From positions 1-64,000 of the forward strand of contig JANQHE010000076.1 of the NCBI GenBank assembly GCA_028282785.1: a DNA stretch of 64,000 nt. The letters are read 5' to 3'. Of this stretch, positions 17,488 through 26,081 are shown piece after piece. The notes beneath the pieces are model-generated. The model did not search any database and was not told the origin of the DNA. It saw only the letters and a list, made by a program, of their open reading frames with translations. The DNA comes from Bacteroidales bacterium (GTDB lineage Bacteria; Bacteroidota; Bacteroidia; Bacteroidales; UBA12077). Positions within the stretch are counted from its first letter, which is position 1. Each line of letters opens with the position of its first letter. Position numbers and translations under genes: made by a program.

Positions 17488-18690
17488 TTGAAAAAAATTG
17501 AGAATTGGCAGAAGTTTCCTGTACTATTTAGTTTATATATAGCTCAATCTATTCCAATGAGCTTCTTCTCTACGGTAGTGCCTGTGATCATGCGGCAGGA
17601 AAACTACAGTTTGGAATCCATAGGGTTGTTACAACTGGTAAAATTACCCTGGATTTTGAAATTTCTATGGGCTCCGCTTGTAGATAACTTTGCTAAGACA
17701 GGAAATCAAATACGAAGATGGATAATATTGTCCGAATTATTTTATGCTGTAGTAATTGTTTGTACTGGTTTTTTTGATTTACAAACCGATTTCAGCGTAA
17801 TCATTATATTGATAGTGATTGCATTTATTGCATCAGCAACTCAGGATATTGCTACTGATATTTTTGCTATTTTGATTTTAAAACCTCAGGAAAGAGGTAC
17901 CGGTAATAGCATGCAATCAGCTGGAAGTTTTGTTGGAAGTTTATTTGGAACCGGTGTTTTGTTACTGGCATACTATTACTTTGGCTGGAAAAACCTGCTC
18001 ATATTATTATCGGCATTTGTGGTTTTTGCCATTGTTCCATTGCTTGTTTATCGCAAGAAAATTGAAATGGCAACTTCTAAAAAACCAAAGGTTAAAATAA
18101 GAGATATCTTTTTATTTTTTAATGATTTTAACAAACGTAAAAGACTGCTTTTATTAATTTTTTATTACTCAAGTATCATAGGTATTTTAGCTATGTTAAA
18201 ACCTTACCTGGTTGATTTGGGTTATAATGTAAAGGAAATAGGTTTGATGTCAGGTATTATTGGTACATCGGTTGCTGCAATTTGTGCTTTCATGGCAGGA
18301 TTTATTATAAAGTTAATAGGAAGAAAGACATCCATTTATTTGTTTGCATTTGTAAATATTATTGCAGTCGTATTTTTTATATACCTGGCAGGTCATACTC
18401 CAACGTTAGCTGATATATATATTGGAATATGTCTTTTATGGGGAGCTTATGGATTATCTACCGTAATAATATATACTACATCGATGGATGCGGTTAGAAA
18501 AGGCATGGAAGGAACTGATTTTACTGTTCAAATTGTGATTACCCATTTAAGTAGCTTAATAATTGCCGTTTTAAGTGGAAGGATCGGAGATCGCTTAGGA
18601 TATGAAGGGCTTTACATTGTAGAGCTTACATTGGGTGTATTAACCTTCTTGGTGATTCTTATTAATTATCCGTTAAAACTAAAAAAATGA
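17488..18690 (+). CDS. Major facilitator transporter (AmpG/RhtX-FptX-like)
   Basis: 400 residues with twelve predicted membrane helices and MFS loop motifs (for example KLPWILKFLWAPLVDNF early and SGRIGDRLGYEGLY late). The family resembles AmpG and the RhtX/FptX/YbtX single-component siderophore importers of the inner membrane. The start is a TTG with an AGG ribosome site. It lies between a TonB receptor and hemN, with which it overlaps by four bases. It probably carries the TonB substrate, such as a siderophore or tetrapyrrole, into the cytoplasm (inference). Confidence 0.82.
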   Translation: MKKIENWQKFPVLFSLYIAQSIPMSFFSTVVPVIMRQENYSLESIGLLQLVKLPWILKFLWAPLVDNFAKTGNQIRRWIILSELFYAVVIVCTGFFDLQTDFSVIIILIVIAFIASATQDIATDIFAILILKPQERGTGNSMQSAGSFVGSLFGTGVLLLAYYYFGWKNLLILLSAFVVFAIVPLLVYRKKIEMATSKKPKVKIRDIFLFFNDFNKRKRLLLLIFYYSSIIGILAMLKPYLVDLGYNVKEIGLMSGIIGTSVAAICAFMAGFIIKLIGRKTSIYLFAFVNIIAVVFFIYLAGHTPTLADIYIGICLLWGAYGLSTVIIYTTSMDAVRKGMEGTDFTVQIVITHLSSLIIAVLSGRIGDRLGYEGLYIVELTLGVLTFLVILINYPLKLKK

Positions 18691-20063
18691 TGATTAACAA
18701 GAAAATATTGGATAAATATAATGTTCCCGTACCTAGATATACAAGCTATCCGCCTGCAAATCATTTTAAAAATGAATTTAAGGAATCAGATTATATACAA
18801 TTTATTGAGGAATCAAACACAAGGAGACCCGGGCACATTGCAATTTATATACATATTCCTTTCTGTAAAAAGATTTGTTTTTATTGCGGATGCAATGCTT
18901 GCACCATTAAAAGCGATCAATTGATTGTAGATTATTTTGAAGCTCTAAAAAACGAACTTGAATTAGTTACAAAGCATCTCGATACAAATAGAAAAGTTTC
19001 ACAGGTTCATTTTGGTGGAGGAACACCAAATGTTGTTAATGTAAAGTTTTTAGAAAAGATCAATGAACTAATTTTTAATAAGTTTGAATTCATAGATCAT
19101 CCGGAAATAGCGATCGAGTGTAATCCTGCATATCTCGATTATGAATATATGGACCGATTGTTAGCAGCAGGTTTTAATCGTTTTAGCTTAGGTATTCAGG
19201 ATTTTAATCAAGATGTTTTAAAGGCTGTAAACAGATCAGTGTCTGAAATACCTATAGATCAATTGGTGAAGTATTTAAAGAAAAGTTCAACGGCAACGGT
19301 GAATTTAGATTTTATTTACGGATTACCCGGTCAGAGTAAAGTTAGTTTTTATGAAACAATTGAAAAGGCAATACAGATTAAACCGGATAGATTGGTTACA
19401 TTTTCATATGCCCATGTTCCCTGGTTAAAGAAGCATCAAGAGATTTTAGCAAAAAAAGGATTACCTTCTTCAGAAGAAAAAATGCAGATGTTTTTAACTG
19501 CACGGGAAATACTGATTAAGGGTGGATATATTCCTGTTGGATTGGATCATTATGTTTTACCCGGGGATGAATTAAGTGTTGCTCTCAAAAACAATCAGTT
19601 ACATAGAAATTTTCAGGGGTATTGTACCAGAAGAACAACAGGGCAGGTTTATGCATTTGGTGTTTCTGCTATAAGTCAACTGGAAAATGCTTATATACAA
19701 AATGTTAAAGAAGTTGAAACTTATATTCAAAAAATAAAAAATAAAAAATTACCTATTGAGAAAGGTTTGGTTCTAAATGATGAACAAATTATTGTAAGAG
19801 AATTAATTACAAAGTTGATGTGTAATCAGCAATTGAATCTGAAAAAAATAGCTGATGATTTTGATATCGATCTGTATAAATTAAAGTCAATTGTGAGATT
19901 CACGGATGAAAAACTACAGGAATTTATAAATGATGGTTTACTTACATTTAATGATGATGAAATCAGGGTAACTGAAACAGGTTCTTTATTTATAAGAAAC
20001 ATAGCTACTTTGTTTGATCCTTTATATACAAAACAAAAGAATAAATATTCCAAAACAGTTTAA
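18687..20063 (+). CDS. hemN: Oxygen-independent coproporphyrinogen III oxidase
   Basis: 458 residues. The radical SAM site reads CKKICFYCGC, that is CX3CX2C plus the extra cysteine that separates HemN from HemW. The N-terminal RYTSYPP motif and the GGGTPN motif after the cluster site are also typical, as is the C-terminal HemN domain. It converts coproporphyrinogen III to protoporphyrinogen IX without oxygen. It overlaps the MFS gene by four bases and is followed after one base by the protoporphyrinogen oxidase gene, so translation is probably coupled. Confidence 0.94.
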   Translation: MMINKKILDKYNVPVPRYTSYPPANHFKNEFKESDYIQFIEESNTRRPGHIAIYIHIPFCKKICFYCGCNACTIKSDQLIVDYFEALKNELELVTKHLDTNRKVSQVHFGGGTPNVVNVKFLEKINELIFNKFEFIDHPEIAIECNPAYLDYEYMDRLLAAGFNRFSLGIQDFNQDVLKAVNRSVSEIPIDQLVKYLKKSSTATVNLDFIYGLPGQSKVSFYETIEKAIQIKPDRLVTFSYAHVPWLKKHQEILAKKGLPSSEEKMQMFLTAREILIKGGYIPVGLDHYVLPGDELSVALKNNQLHRNFQGYCTRRTTGQVYAFGVSAISQLENAYIQNVKEVETYIQKIKNKKLPIEKGLVLNDEQIIVRELITKLMCNQQLNLKKIADDFDIDLYKLKSIVRFTDEKLQEFINDGLLTFNDDEIRVTETGSLFIRNIATLFDPLYTKQKNKYSKTV

Positions 20064-20064
20064 T

Positions 20065-21444
20065 GTGACAAATTTAAATACGGATATAGTAATTATTGGT
20101 GCAGGCCTTACTGGTTTAACATTGGCCTTTTACCTTAAAAAGCATGGCAAGAAAGTGTTATTACTTGATAAGGAGAACCGGGCAGGAGGAGTTATAAACA
20201 CAATTAACGAGGATGGTTTTACCTATGAAACTGGCCCTAATACCGGTGTGATTGGAACACCTGAATTAGTAGAGTTATTTGATGATTTGAAAGATAAAAT
20301 TCAAGTTGAAGTTCCTCACTCCGAAGCTAAAAATAGATGGATTTGGAAGAATGGTAAATGGCACGCTTTACCTTCCGGTTTCATTTCTGCGATTTTTACT
20401 CCATTATTTAGTTTCAGGGATAAATTTCGAATATTAGCAGAACCCTTTCGTAAACCGGGTAATAATCCCAATGAAACAGTAGATCAGTTAGTATTAAGAA
20501 GAATGGGAAAAAGCTATTTGGAATATGCTGTCGATCCGTTTATTTCAGGGATTTATGCAGGTGATCCTTCCAGGCTTGTTACCCGCTATGCGCTTCCAAA
20601 GCTGTATAACCTTGAACAAAACTATGGAAGTTTTATAAAAGGTGCGATGAAGAAAAAGAAAGAGCCTAAAACTGAAATAGAGAAACGAGTAACTCGTGAG
20701 GTTTTCTCTGTAAAAGGCGGATTAAATAATTTGATTGAAGCACTAAAAAAGGAAATTACTTCTGAAAATTTTTTATTAGGTAGCCGGAAAATAAAAATAC
20801 GGACCAACGAGAAAAGTTTTATCACAAGCCTGATCAATGAAAAAGATGAATCCGTTGAAATAAATTCGGAAAAGGTAATAACAACGGTTGATGCTGAAAA
20901 TTTGTCTACTTTATTACCGTTTTTAACAGATCGGGAATTAGATGATTTAACAAATCTTAATTATGCAAAAGTTGTTCAGGTCGTTGCATGTTATAAAAAC
21001 TGGAACGGAATTGATCTCAATGCATTTGGAGGTTTAGTTCCTTCGAAAGAGAAGAGAGATAGCCTGGGAATATTATTTCCTGCTAGTTTGTTTAAAGCTA
21101 GAGCCCCAAAAGAAGGAGCAATACTATCTGTTTTTCTTGGAGGCATTAGAAAACCAAAAATGTTTGATAAATCAGATGAGGAATTACAAGAGATTGTAAT
21201 GAAAGAAATAAAACAAACACTTAAAACTGAACAGAATCCGGATAAATTAAAAATCTTTAGGTATAAAAAAGCAATTCCTCAATATGAGGAGTCAACTGGT
21301 GCCAGGTTAAGAATCATTGATCAGACTCAAAGCAAATATAAAGGTTTGATTTTGGCAGGTAATATTCGGGATGGTATTGGTATGGCCGACAGAGTAAAGC
21401 AAGGCAAGCAAATTGCTTTGAAGATAATTCTTAACGAAAGATAA
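20065..21444 (+). CDS. hemG: Protoporphyrinogen oxidase, HemY/PPOX type
   Basis: About 459 residues from GTG 20065, which lies one base after the hemN stop. A start at 20014 would run 50 bases into hemN. The N terminus has the FAD-binding motif VVIIGAGLTGL-like (DIVIIGAGLTGLTLAFYLKKHGK), then RAGGVINT, and a C-terminal LAGNIRDGIGMADRVKQGK, typical of the FAD-dependent PPOX family. It oxidises protoporphyrinogen IX to protoporphyrin IX. The known enzyme uses oxygen, which is notable beside the oxygen-independent HemN. It overlaps the next small gene by one base. Confidence 0.9.
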   Translation: MTNLNTDIVIIGAGLTGLTLAFYLKKHGKKVLLLDKENRAGGVINTINEDGFTYETGPNTGVIGTPELVELFDDLKDKIQVEVPHSEAKNRWIWKNGKWHALPSGFISAIFTPLFSFRDKFRILAEPFRKPGNNPNETVDQLVLRRMGKSYLEYAVDPFISGIYAGDPSRLVTRYALPKLYNLEQNYGSFIKGAMKKKKEPKTEIEKRVTREVFSVKGGLNNLIEALKKEITSENFLLGSRKIKIRTNEKSFITSLINEKDESVEINSEKVITTVDAENLSTLLPFLTDRELDDLTNLNYAKVVQVVACYKNWNGIDLNAFGGLVPSKEKRDSLGILFPASLFKARAPKEGAILSVFLGGIRKPKMFDKSDEELQEIVMKEIKQTLKTEQNPDKLKIFRYKKAIPQYEESTGARLRIIDQTQSKYKGLILAGNIRDGIGMADRVKQGKQIALKIILNER

Positions 21445-21698
21445 TGATTATTTTAACTGCTATTTTAATTTTAATTCTAAATATACCATTTGGTATTTGG
21501 AGAAAACATGAAAAAAGGTTTTCCTTTAAATGGTTCCTGGCTATTCATATTCCAGTGGCCATATCCATTTTAATACGCTTTATCCTGAATATAGAATTTA
21601 AATGGCAGTTTATAACGTTTTTTGTGATAATGTTTTTTACCGGGCAGTATATAGGTAAAATTATTTATGATTATAAGTTTAAAAAAGGAATATCTTGA
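21444..21698 (+). CDS. Small membrane protein in the heme operon
   Basis: 84 residues with about three hydrophobic helices (starting IILTAILILILNIPFGIW) and a basic C terminus. The family is not recognised. It overlaps the stop of hemG by one base and the start of hemH by four bases, so it is translated as part of the heme operon. It could be an accessory for a membrane heme enzyme, but the sequence does not show this. Confidence 0.7.
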   Translation: MIILTAILILILNIPFGIWRKHEKRFSFKWFLAIHIPVAISILIRFILNIEFKWQFITFFVIMFFTGQYIGKIIYDYKFKKGIS

Positions 21699-22720
21699 AA
21701 AGTATTGCTATTATATTAACTAACGTTGGTACACCGGAAAGCCCTTCCTTGAAAGATGTTAGAAAATACTTGTCGGAATTCCTGAATGATAAATACGTAA
21801 TTAATTTGCCTTTTATTTTAAGGAGATTATTAGTAAATGGTATTATCGTACCTTTTCGATCCAAGAAATCGAGTAAATTATATCAAAAATTATGGACAGA
21901 AAAAGGTTCTCCTCTTTTATATTATTCAAAAAAACTTCAAGAAAAGTTGCAAAATAAACTACCTGAGAAATATGAAGTATTTTTAGGAATGCGATATGGA
22001 AATCCTTCATTGAAAGTAGTATTGGAAAATATAAAGAATAACCATTATCAAAAAGTATTAGTTTTACCTCTTTATCCGCAGTACGCATCATCTACAACCG
22101 GATCTGTGATTGATTTAGTTCAAAAAGAATCAAAAACATGGAAACACATACCTGAACTCAAAATCATTGAGCAGTTCTATAATCATCCTAAATTTGTTAA
22201 CGCTTTTGTAGAACAAATTAAAAGCTATGAATATAAAAGCTATGACCATATCATATTTTCATATCATGGTTTACCATTGAGCCATATAACTAATATTCAT
22301 CCTAACATAAAACATGAAACGTGTAATTGTGAAAATGAGTTGCCTGAACACGGTAAATATTGTTATAAGGCTACTTGCTATGAAACAACTCGTTTGTTAA
22401 TAAAGGAATTACAGATTCCTGAGGAAAGATGCTCGGTCGGATTTCAGTCCCGTCTTACAAAAAGATGGCTTTCGCCTTTTACCGATGAACTAATTTTAAA
22501 ATTATTGGATCGAGGCAAAAAAAGAATTTTGGTGGTGGCCCCATCGTTTGTAGCAGATTGTTTGGAAACAAATATAGAAATTGAGAAAGAATATAAAGAT
22601 TTATTCCTGGCAAGTGGAGGAAAAGAGTTAACGCTGGTTAAAAGTTTAAATGATTCCGGTTTATGGGTTAATGCATTGTATGAGATGCTGACCCCAAACG
22701 ACTATAACCCTAAGAACTGA
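21695..22720 (+). CDS. hemH: Ferrochelatase
   Basis: 341 residues. The start is TTG 21695 with an AGGA ribosome site, overlapping the previous stop (TTGA). The conserved active-site histidine is in FSYHGLP, the beginning reads ILTNVGTP, and the late VVAPSFVADCLET motif is typical. A cysteine-rich stretch CNCENELPEHGKYCYKATC resembles [2Fe-2S]-type insertions seen in some ferrochelatases. It inserts iron into protoporphyrin IX. It is the last heme gene and overlaps the 3' end of the convergent nickel transporter gene by 19 bases. Confidence 0.93.
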   Translation: MKSIAIILTNVGTPESPSLKDVRKYLSEFLNDKYVINLPFILRRLLVNGIIVPFRSKKSSKLYQKLWTEKGSPLLYYSKKLQEKLQNKLPEKYEVFLGMRYGNPSLKVVLENIKNNHYQKVLVLPLYPQYASSTTGSVIDLVQKESKTWKHIPELKIIEQFYNHPKFVNAFVEQIKSYEYKSYDHIIFSYHGLPLSHITNIHPNIKHETCNCENELPEHGKYCYKATCYETTRLLIKELQIPEERCSVGFQSRLTKRWLSPFTDELILKLLDRGKKRILVVAPSFVADCLETNIEIEKEYKDLFLASGGKELTLVKSLNDSGLWVNALYEMLTPNDYNPKN

Positions 22721-23415
22721 ATACTTACTCCACATAAAAAGATAGTAGCGCCTGCAATGGCATGCATAAACCTTTCAATATTTAATTTCGGAAGAAATTT
22801 AAATCCAAAATATGAACTTGTAACGACCAACATCATGGTTCCTACGGTAACAATGCTGAAAATTAGAGTAACCATTATCATTGCTAAAACATTGTTCTGA
22901 GCTGCAGGATATAATAGCATAGGTATAAATGGTTCACATGGTCCAAAAATAAATATTGTAAATAGTATCCAGGGCGTTAGTTCCTTTATGCTTTTCTTTT
23001 CGTGTATATGGGAGTGTTCTTTAAAATGAGAATGCTTATGAATATGCACAGTACCATCCTCATGTACGTGTTCATGTGTATGTTCTTTTTGCTTGTAGGC
23101 TCGTCTTAATCCCCAAATAAAATAAACCAGGCCAAATGCAATCATTAACCAGGCTGCAACTGATCCACGTGTAGCTTCAATAGGAGTTAGCTTGTTAACA
23201 GCTGTTCCAAGTAAAATTCCAATAAAACCTATAATAATTGAACTTGCTACATGTCCGATTCCACATATAAAAGTTATAAGATTTGTTTTCCAAAGAGGCC
23301 ATTTGCGAGCTCTGGACATTACGATAAATGGTAAATAATGATCAGGCCCCAAAAGAGTATGAAAAAAACCTATTGAGGCAGCTGTCAAGTATAGAGCACT
23401 TGATTCAATTTGCAT
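22702..23415 (-). CDS. NicO/UreH-type nickel transporter with His-rich loop
   Basis: 237 residues with about six membrane helices. Helix 1 carries HTLLGPDH, a metal-binding motif of the NicO/UreH/HupE group, and helix 2-3 contains CGIGHVASS. A central cytoplasmic loop (about residues 113-143) is rich in histidine (EHTHEHVHEDGTVHIHKHSH), as in nickel or cobalt carriers. It lies at the end of a minus-strand gene run that includes a [NiFe] hydrogenase protease, so nickel supply for the [NiFe] enzyme is the likely role. Cobalt or export function cannot be excluded. Confidence 0.78.
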   Translation of the reverse strand: MQIESSALYLTAASIGFFHTLLGPDHYLPFIVMSRARKWPLWKTNLITFICGIGHVASSIIIGFIGILLGTAVNKLTPIEATRGSVAAWLMIAFGLVYFIWGLRRAYKQKEHTHEHVHEDGTVHIHKHSHFKEHSHIHEKKSIKELTPWILFTIFIFGPCEPFIPMLLYPAAQNNVLAMIMVTLIFSIVTVGTMMLVVTSSYFGFKFLPKLNIERFMHAIAGATIFLCGVSIQFLGL

Positions 23416-23427
23416 AATATTTCAAAT

Positions 23428-23835
23428 TTAAAGATACTTTTTATCTTCTTCGGGCACATCAAAGTATTGTTTGTAGTGATTTGCATCAGGACCTATTTGC
23501 TCAATGCTTTTGTCACTGATTTTATATGTACATTTTTCTCCTGCTAAACTTGAGAAGTAAACTTCGAACTCTTCATCACCATCTTTAAGAAAGATCTTTA
23601 CAAGTTGTGGATTCTCTTCCCTGTTAAGTGTAGCATGACAAATAGGGCAGAAAAACGTATATTCCTGACCTTCGTGAACCTTGAAAGTAGGATGAGTAGT
23701 AATTGAGTAATCTCCGATTTCAGAGTTTAAAAAAATTAAACCCTTTTCGTTCTGTTCTGACTTTGCCGATAGCAAAATGGAGTTTTTAACCCTTAATTGA
23801 CCTTTGCAAATCGGACAGTAATAATCTTTTGCCAT
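23428..23835 (-). CDS. Putative zinc-ribbon protein linked to hydrogenase genes
   Basis: 135 residues with no recognised family. Two CPIC motifs (CPICKG near residue 7 and CPICHA near residue 63) could bind one zinc ion. The rest is a mixed alpha/beta soluble domain with FKVHEGQEYTFF and a C-terminal acidic tail. It sits 12 bases from the hydrogenase protease gene and 12 bases from the nickel transporter gene, so it is likely an accessory or redox-linked factor of the [NiFe] system (inference from position). Confidence 0.6.
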   Translation of the reverse strand: MAKDYYCPICKGQLRVKNSILLSAKSEQNEKGLIFLNSEIGDYSITTHPTFKVHEGQEYTFFCPICHATLNREENPQLVKIFLKDGDEEFEVYFSSLAGEKCTYKISDKSIEQIGPDANHYKQYFDVPEEDKKYL

Positions 23836-23847
23836 AGTATTTGGGTT

Positions 23848-24294
23848 TTAGTGGTTGATTTTATTTATTAATTTGTTTGCTGCTTTTAGCACAGTTTCAG
23901 AGATATTTTCCCCAAACTGAACATTTTCAGGTTGAATTCCTAATATATAAACAGGCATCTTAAATAACTCTGATATCCTCTTTAGCGAGATGTTATGTGT
24001 GTTCAGCGTAAAGTCCTTGACTTTTTCTGCAGGAAGAAGTTCAGCATATCCTGCTGATTTTCCATAATCTACACAATCAACAAGTATAAGAACATCAGGG
24101 TTTAAAGAGTTTATTTTGCCTATATAATTTTCGATGCTAACTTCAACTGTTAGTTTTTGTACATCGGAAGATTCTTTTAACTTATTACTTATATAAACTC
24201 CAACACCATCATCACTTTTTAGAACATTCCCAATCCCAACAAAGAGCTTTTTTTTATTGGTTTCTTTTATTATACTATCTAAGGTTTCGATCAC
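23848..24294 (-). CDS. hycI: [NiFe] hydrogenase maturation protease, HycI type
   Basis: 148 residues. The N-terminal motif FVGIGNVLKSDDGVG contains the conserved GxGNxLxxDDGxG pattern with the metal-sensing Asp, and VLILVDCVDYG and NTHNISLKRISE carry the other conserved Asp and His residues. These proteases cut the C-terminal tail of the [NiFe] large subunit after nickel insertion. The large subunit at 30811 has such a tail of 33 residues after its last CxxC motif. The gene overlaps the upstream ferredoxin gene by four bases. Confidence 0.88.
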   Translation of the reverse strand: MIETLDSIIKETNKKKLFVGIGNVLKSDDGVGVYISNKLKESSDVQKLTVEVSIENYIGKINSLNPDVLILVDCVDYGKSAGYAELLPAEKVKDFTLNTHNISLKRISELFKMPVYILGIQPENVQFGENISETVLKAANKLINKINH

Positions 24295-24905
24295 TCAAAG
24301 GTATATTTTATTAAAACTTCTCTTAAACAATTAGGACATAAGATATTGAACATATCTTTTCTTTTTAAACCATCTTTTATATCTGATTCTGCATTTTCCG
24401 TAGATGCTAATCGAAGTTTTTCATTAAGTACGTTCAAGTTTTGAATAGATGCAAATGATTTTGGTCCTAATTTCTTATGCATATATTGTAAATGATCTTT
24501 AGTTGTTATTATGGCACTGCAATTTTTACATATAATTAGTTCTCGTTCCTGGTATTCAACCGCCTGATTTCTATCAAAATTAGCAATGTCGAATATTTTA
24601 TCCGATAATATAACTCCTTTTTGAGTTATGCAATGTATCTGGCATTCGGCACAAAAAATGCATTTGCCATAATCTCTTTTAATGGTTCGAATTCTCTTTA
24701 CTTTATCGTCTTCAAAAGTAATGGCATGCGGAGGACAAACATTTGCGCAGGTTTCGCATCCTACGCAATTTTTTTCGTCAACTTCGGGTTTACCTCTATA
24801 GTTTTCGAAGGGAACATGAGGCTCCTTAGGAAACTTGGTTGTATACGCAGGTGTAAATAACGACACCAATGCTTCTTTTACTTCTCTTATTTTTGGATAC
24901 TTCAT
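24291..24905 (-). CDS. Group 4 hydrogenase ferredoxin subunit (NuoI/EchF/HycF-like) with C-terminal CxxC extension
   Basis: 204 residues. Two [4Fe-4S] motifs, CVGCETCANVCPP and CIFCAECQIHC, occupy about residues 45-95; the second lacks the usual proline after the last cysteine. A C-terminal extension of about 100 residues has CKNC and CPNC pairs, which suggests a zinc or rubredoxin-like site, similar to HycF-type proteins. The subunit would carry electrons to the small subunit at the membrane surface. It lies at the end of the Mrp block with 99 bases of intergenic hairpin before it. Confidence 0.82.
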   Translation of the reverse strand: MKYPKIREVKEALVSLFTPAYTTKFPKEPHVPFENYRGKPEVDEKNCVGCETCANVCPPHAITFEDDKVKRIRTIKRDYGKCIFCAECQIHCITQKGVILSDKIFDIANFDRNQAVEYQERELIICKNCSAIITTKDHLQYMHKKLGPKSFASIQNLNVLNEKLRLASTENAESDIKDGLKRKDMFNILCPNCLREVLIKYTFE

Positions 24906-24969
24906 TTTAGTTCCGGATTTAACTTATTTCATTCGTTCAGCTTGTAATACTCGGTTCAGATCTCAGATT

Positions 24970-25002
24970 ATCCGTCAAGCCGATTTAAACGGCTAGACGG
25001 AT
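24970..25002. repeat. Intercistronic hairpin between mrpG and the ferredoxin gene
   Basis: ATCCGTC-aa-GCCG pairs with CGGC-ta-GACGGAT around a 7-base loop. There is no T run on the minus strand, so it looks like an RNA-processing or stabilising hairpin rather than a terminator. Confidence 0.55.
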
Positions 25003-25004
25003 TA

Positions 25005-25331
25005 CTAACTTTTTGGAACATCTTTATAGTCGTCCTTAACGCTTTTATCTCCTAGTTTTACCCCGAAAATGTAGGCTCCTTTAACTAAAGCATGTGCAGC
25101 AACCGTAGCTGCGAAAAACAACAATGGAATAGCAATGATTGCTTTAAATCCTGCATCGTTAAAACCATAATAAAAAATTACTCCCGCCAAAATACTACAA
25201 GTACCTAAAGTAACACATTTAGTAGCCGATTGCAACCTGTTGTAAACATCCGGTAATCTGATTAAACCGATGCAGCCAAACAAGTTAAAAAGGATTCCGG
25301 TACATATAAATATAAAGCCTATAGTTTCCAT
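25005..25331 (-). CDS. mrpG: Mrp-type Na+/H+ antiporter subunit G
   Basis: 108 residues with three membrane helices and the MnhG/MrpG segments LIRLPDVYNRLQSATKCVTLGT and FKAIIAIPLLFFAATVAAHALVKGAY. It is a small subunit of the Mrp antiporter module that moves sodium and protons across the membrane. Its start overlaps the mrpF stop by one base. In group 4 hydrogenases of the Mbh type the same subunits couple H2 production to ion pumping. Confidence 0.92.
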   Translation of the reverse strand: METIGFIFICTGILFNLFGCIGLIRLPDVYNRLQSATKCVTLGTCSILAGVIFYYGFNDAGFKAIIAIPLLFFAATVAAHALVKGAYIFGVKLGDKSVKDDYKDVPKS

Positions 25332-25597
25332 TATTCGTTTAGTTTTTTACCACTTAAATATTTAGCCAGTGTTAAGGTTCCAATAAAGCTTAAAATAATC
25401 CATGCAATACCAATGTCGAGAATAAACTTTCGTTGGGTAGTAATGGATAAAATAGCGCATATTCCAACTACCAGGATTCCGAAAATATCGATGCCAACCA
25501 TTCTGTCGGCAATAGAAGGTCCTCGGATTATCCTGTAAAGGCAGAATATACATAATGCGATTTGCACATAAAGTAATATGTTCAGATAATCAATCAT
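25331..25597 (-). CDS. mrpF: Mrp-type antiporter subunit F
   Basis: 88 residues with three membrane helices and the MnhF/MrpF signature YRIIRGPSIADRMVGIDIFG. It overlaps the upstream mrpE gene by four bases. It is part of the ion-translocating module attached to the group 4 hydrogenase. Confidence 0.92.
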   Translation of the reverse strand: MIDYLNILLYVQIALCIFCLYRIIRGPSIADRMVGIDIFGILVVGICAILSITTQRKFILDIGIAWIILSFIGTLTLAKYLSGKKLNE

Positions 25598-26079
25598 TCG
25601 AATATTTTTTTAATGTATTTTTCAAATCTTCCTGAGATTCTTTGACTATATTCTTCTGGATTTTCTGAATAAACATATATCCAGTGTACATAAATTTCAT
25701 CACCAATGATATCTACAGAGATTGTTCCGGGTGTCATAGTAATTGAGTTTGCCAAAATGGTTTTTGCGATATTCGTTTTTAGTCCAAGTTTAACCTTTAC
25801 TATTCCCGGTTTAATAGGCATTGCAGGATGCAACACTCTATATGCTACATCAAAGTTTGCTTTAATACATTCCCAGGTAAAAATAAACAGGTACACAATT
25901 AACCAGAAATAACGCTGAGGTTGTAAAAATGGAATCACATCTTTTAGAAAATATCTGCCAAAAATGAAGGCAGTTATAATTGAAGCAACCACGCCAATTA
26001 TAATGTTTGATAAATCTAAACTAAATGTTAGAAACAACCAGAAAATGAAGGATAATATAAAAATTGCTATGTATTTCAT
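25594..26079 (-). CDS. mrpE: Mrp-type antiporter subunit E
   Basis: 161 residues with an N-terminal pair of hydrophobic helices and a cytoplasmic C-terminal domain holding the MnhE phrases VLHPAMPIKPGIVKVKLGLKT and ANSITMTPGTISVDI. It follows the mrpD stop by two bases and overlaps mrpF by four. The length is normal for the family. Confidence 0.92.
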   Translation of the reverse strand: MKYIAIFILSFIFWLFLTFSLDLSNIIIGVVASIITAFIFGRYFLKDVIPFLQPQRYFWLIVYLFIFTWECIKANFDVAYRVLHPAMPIKPGIVKVKLGLKTNIAKTILANSITMTPGTISVDIIGDEIYVHWIYVYSENPEEYSQRISGRFEKYIKKIFE

Positions 26080-26081
26080 AA

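Noticed and set aside
18687-20063. Considered as HemW (heme chaperone) rather than HemN
   Set aside because: The motif CKKICFYCGC has the fourth cysteine that marks HemN, and the RYTSYPP start also fits HemN.
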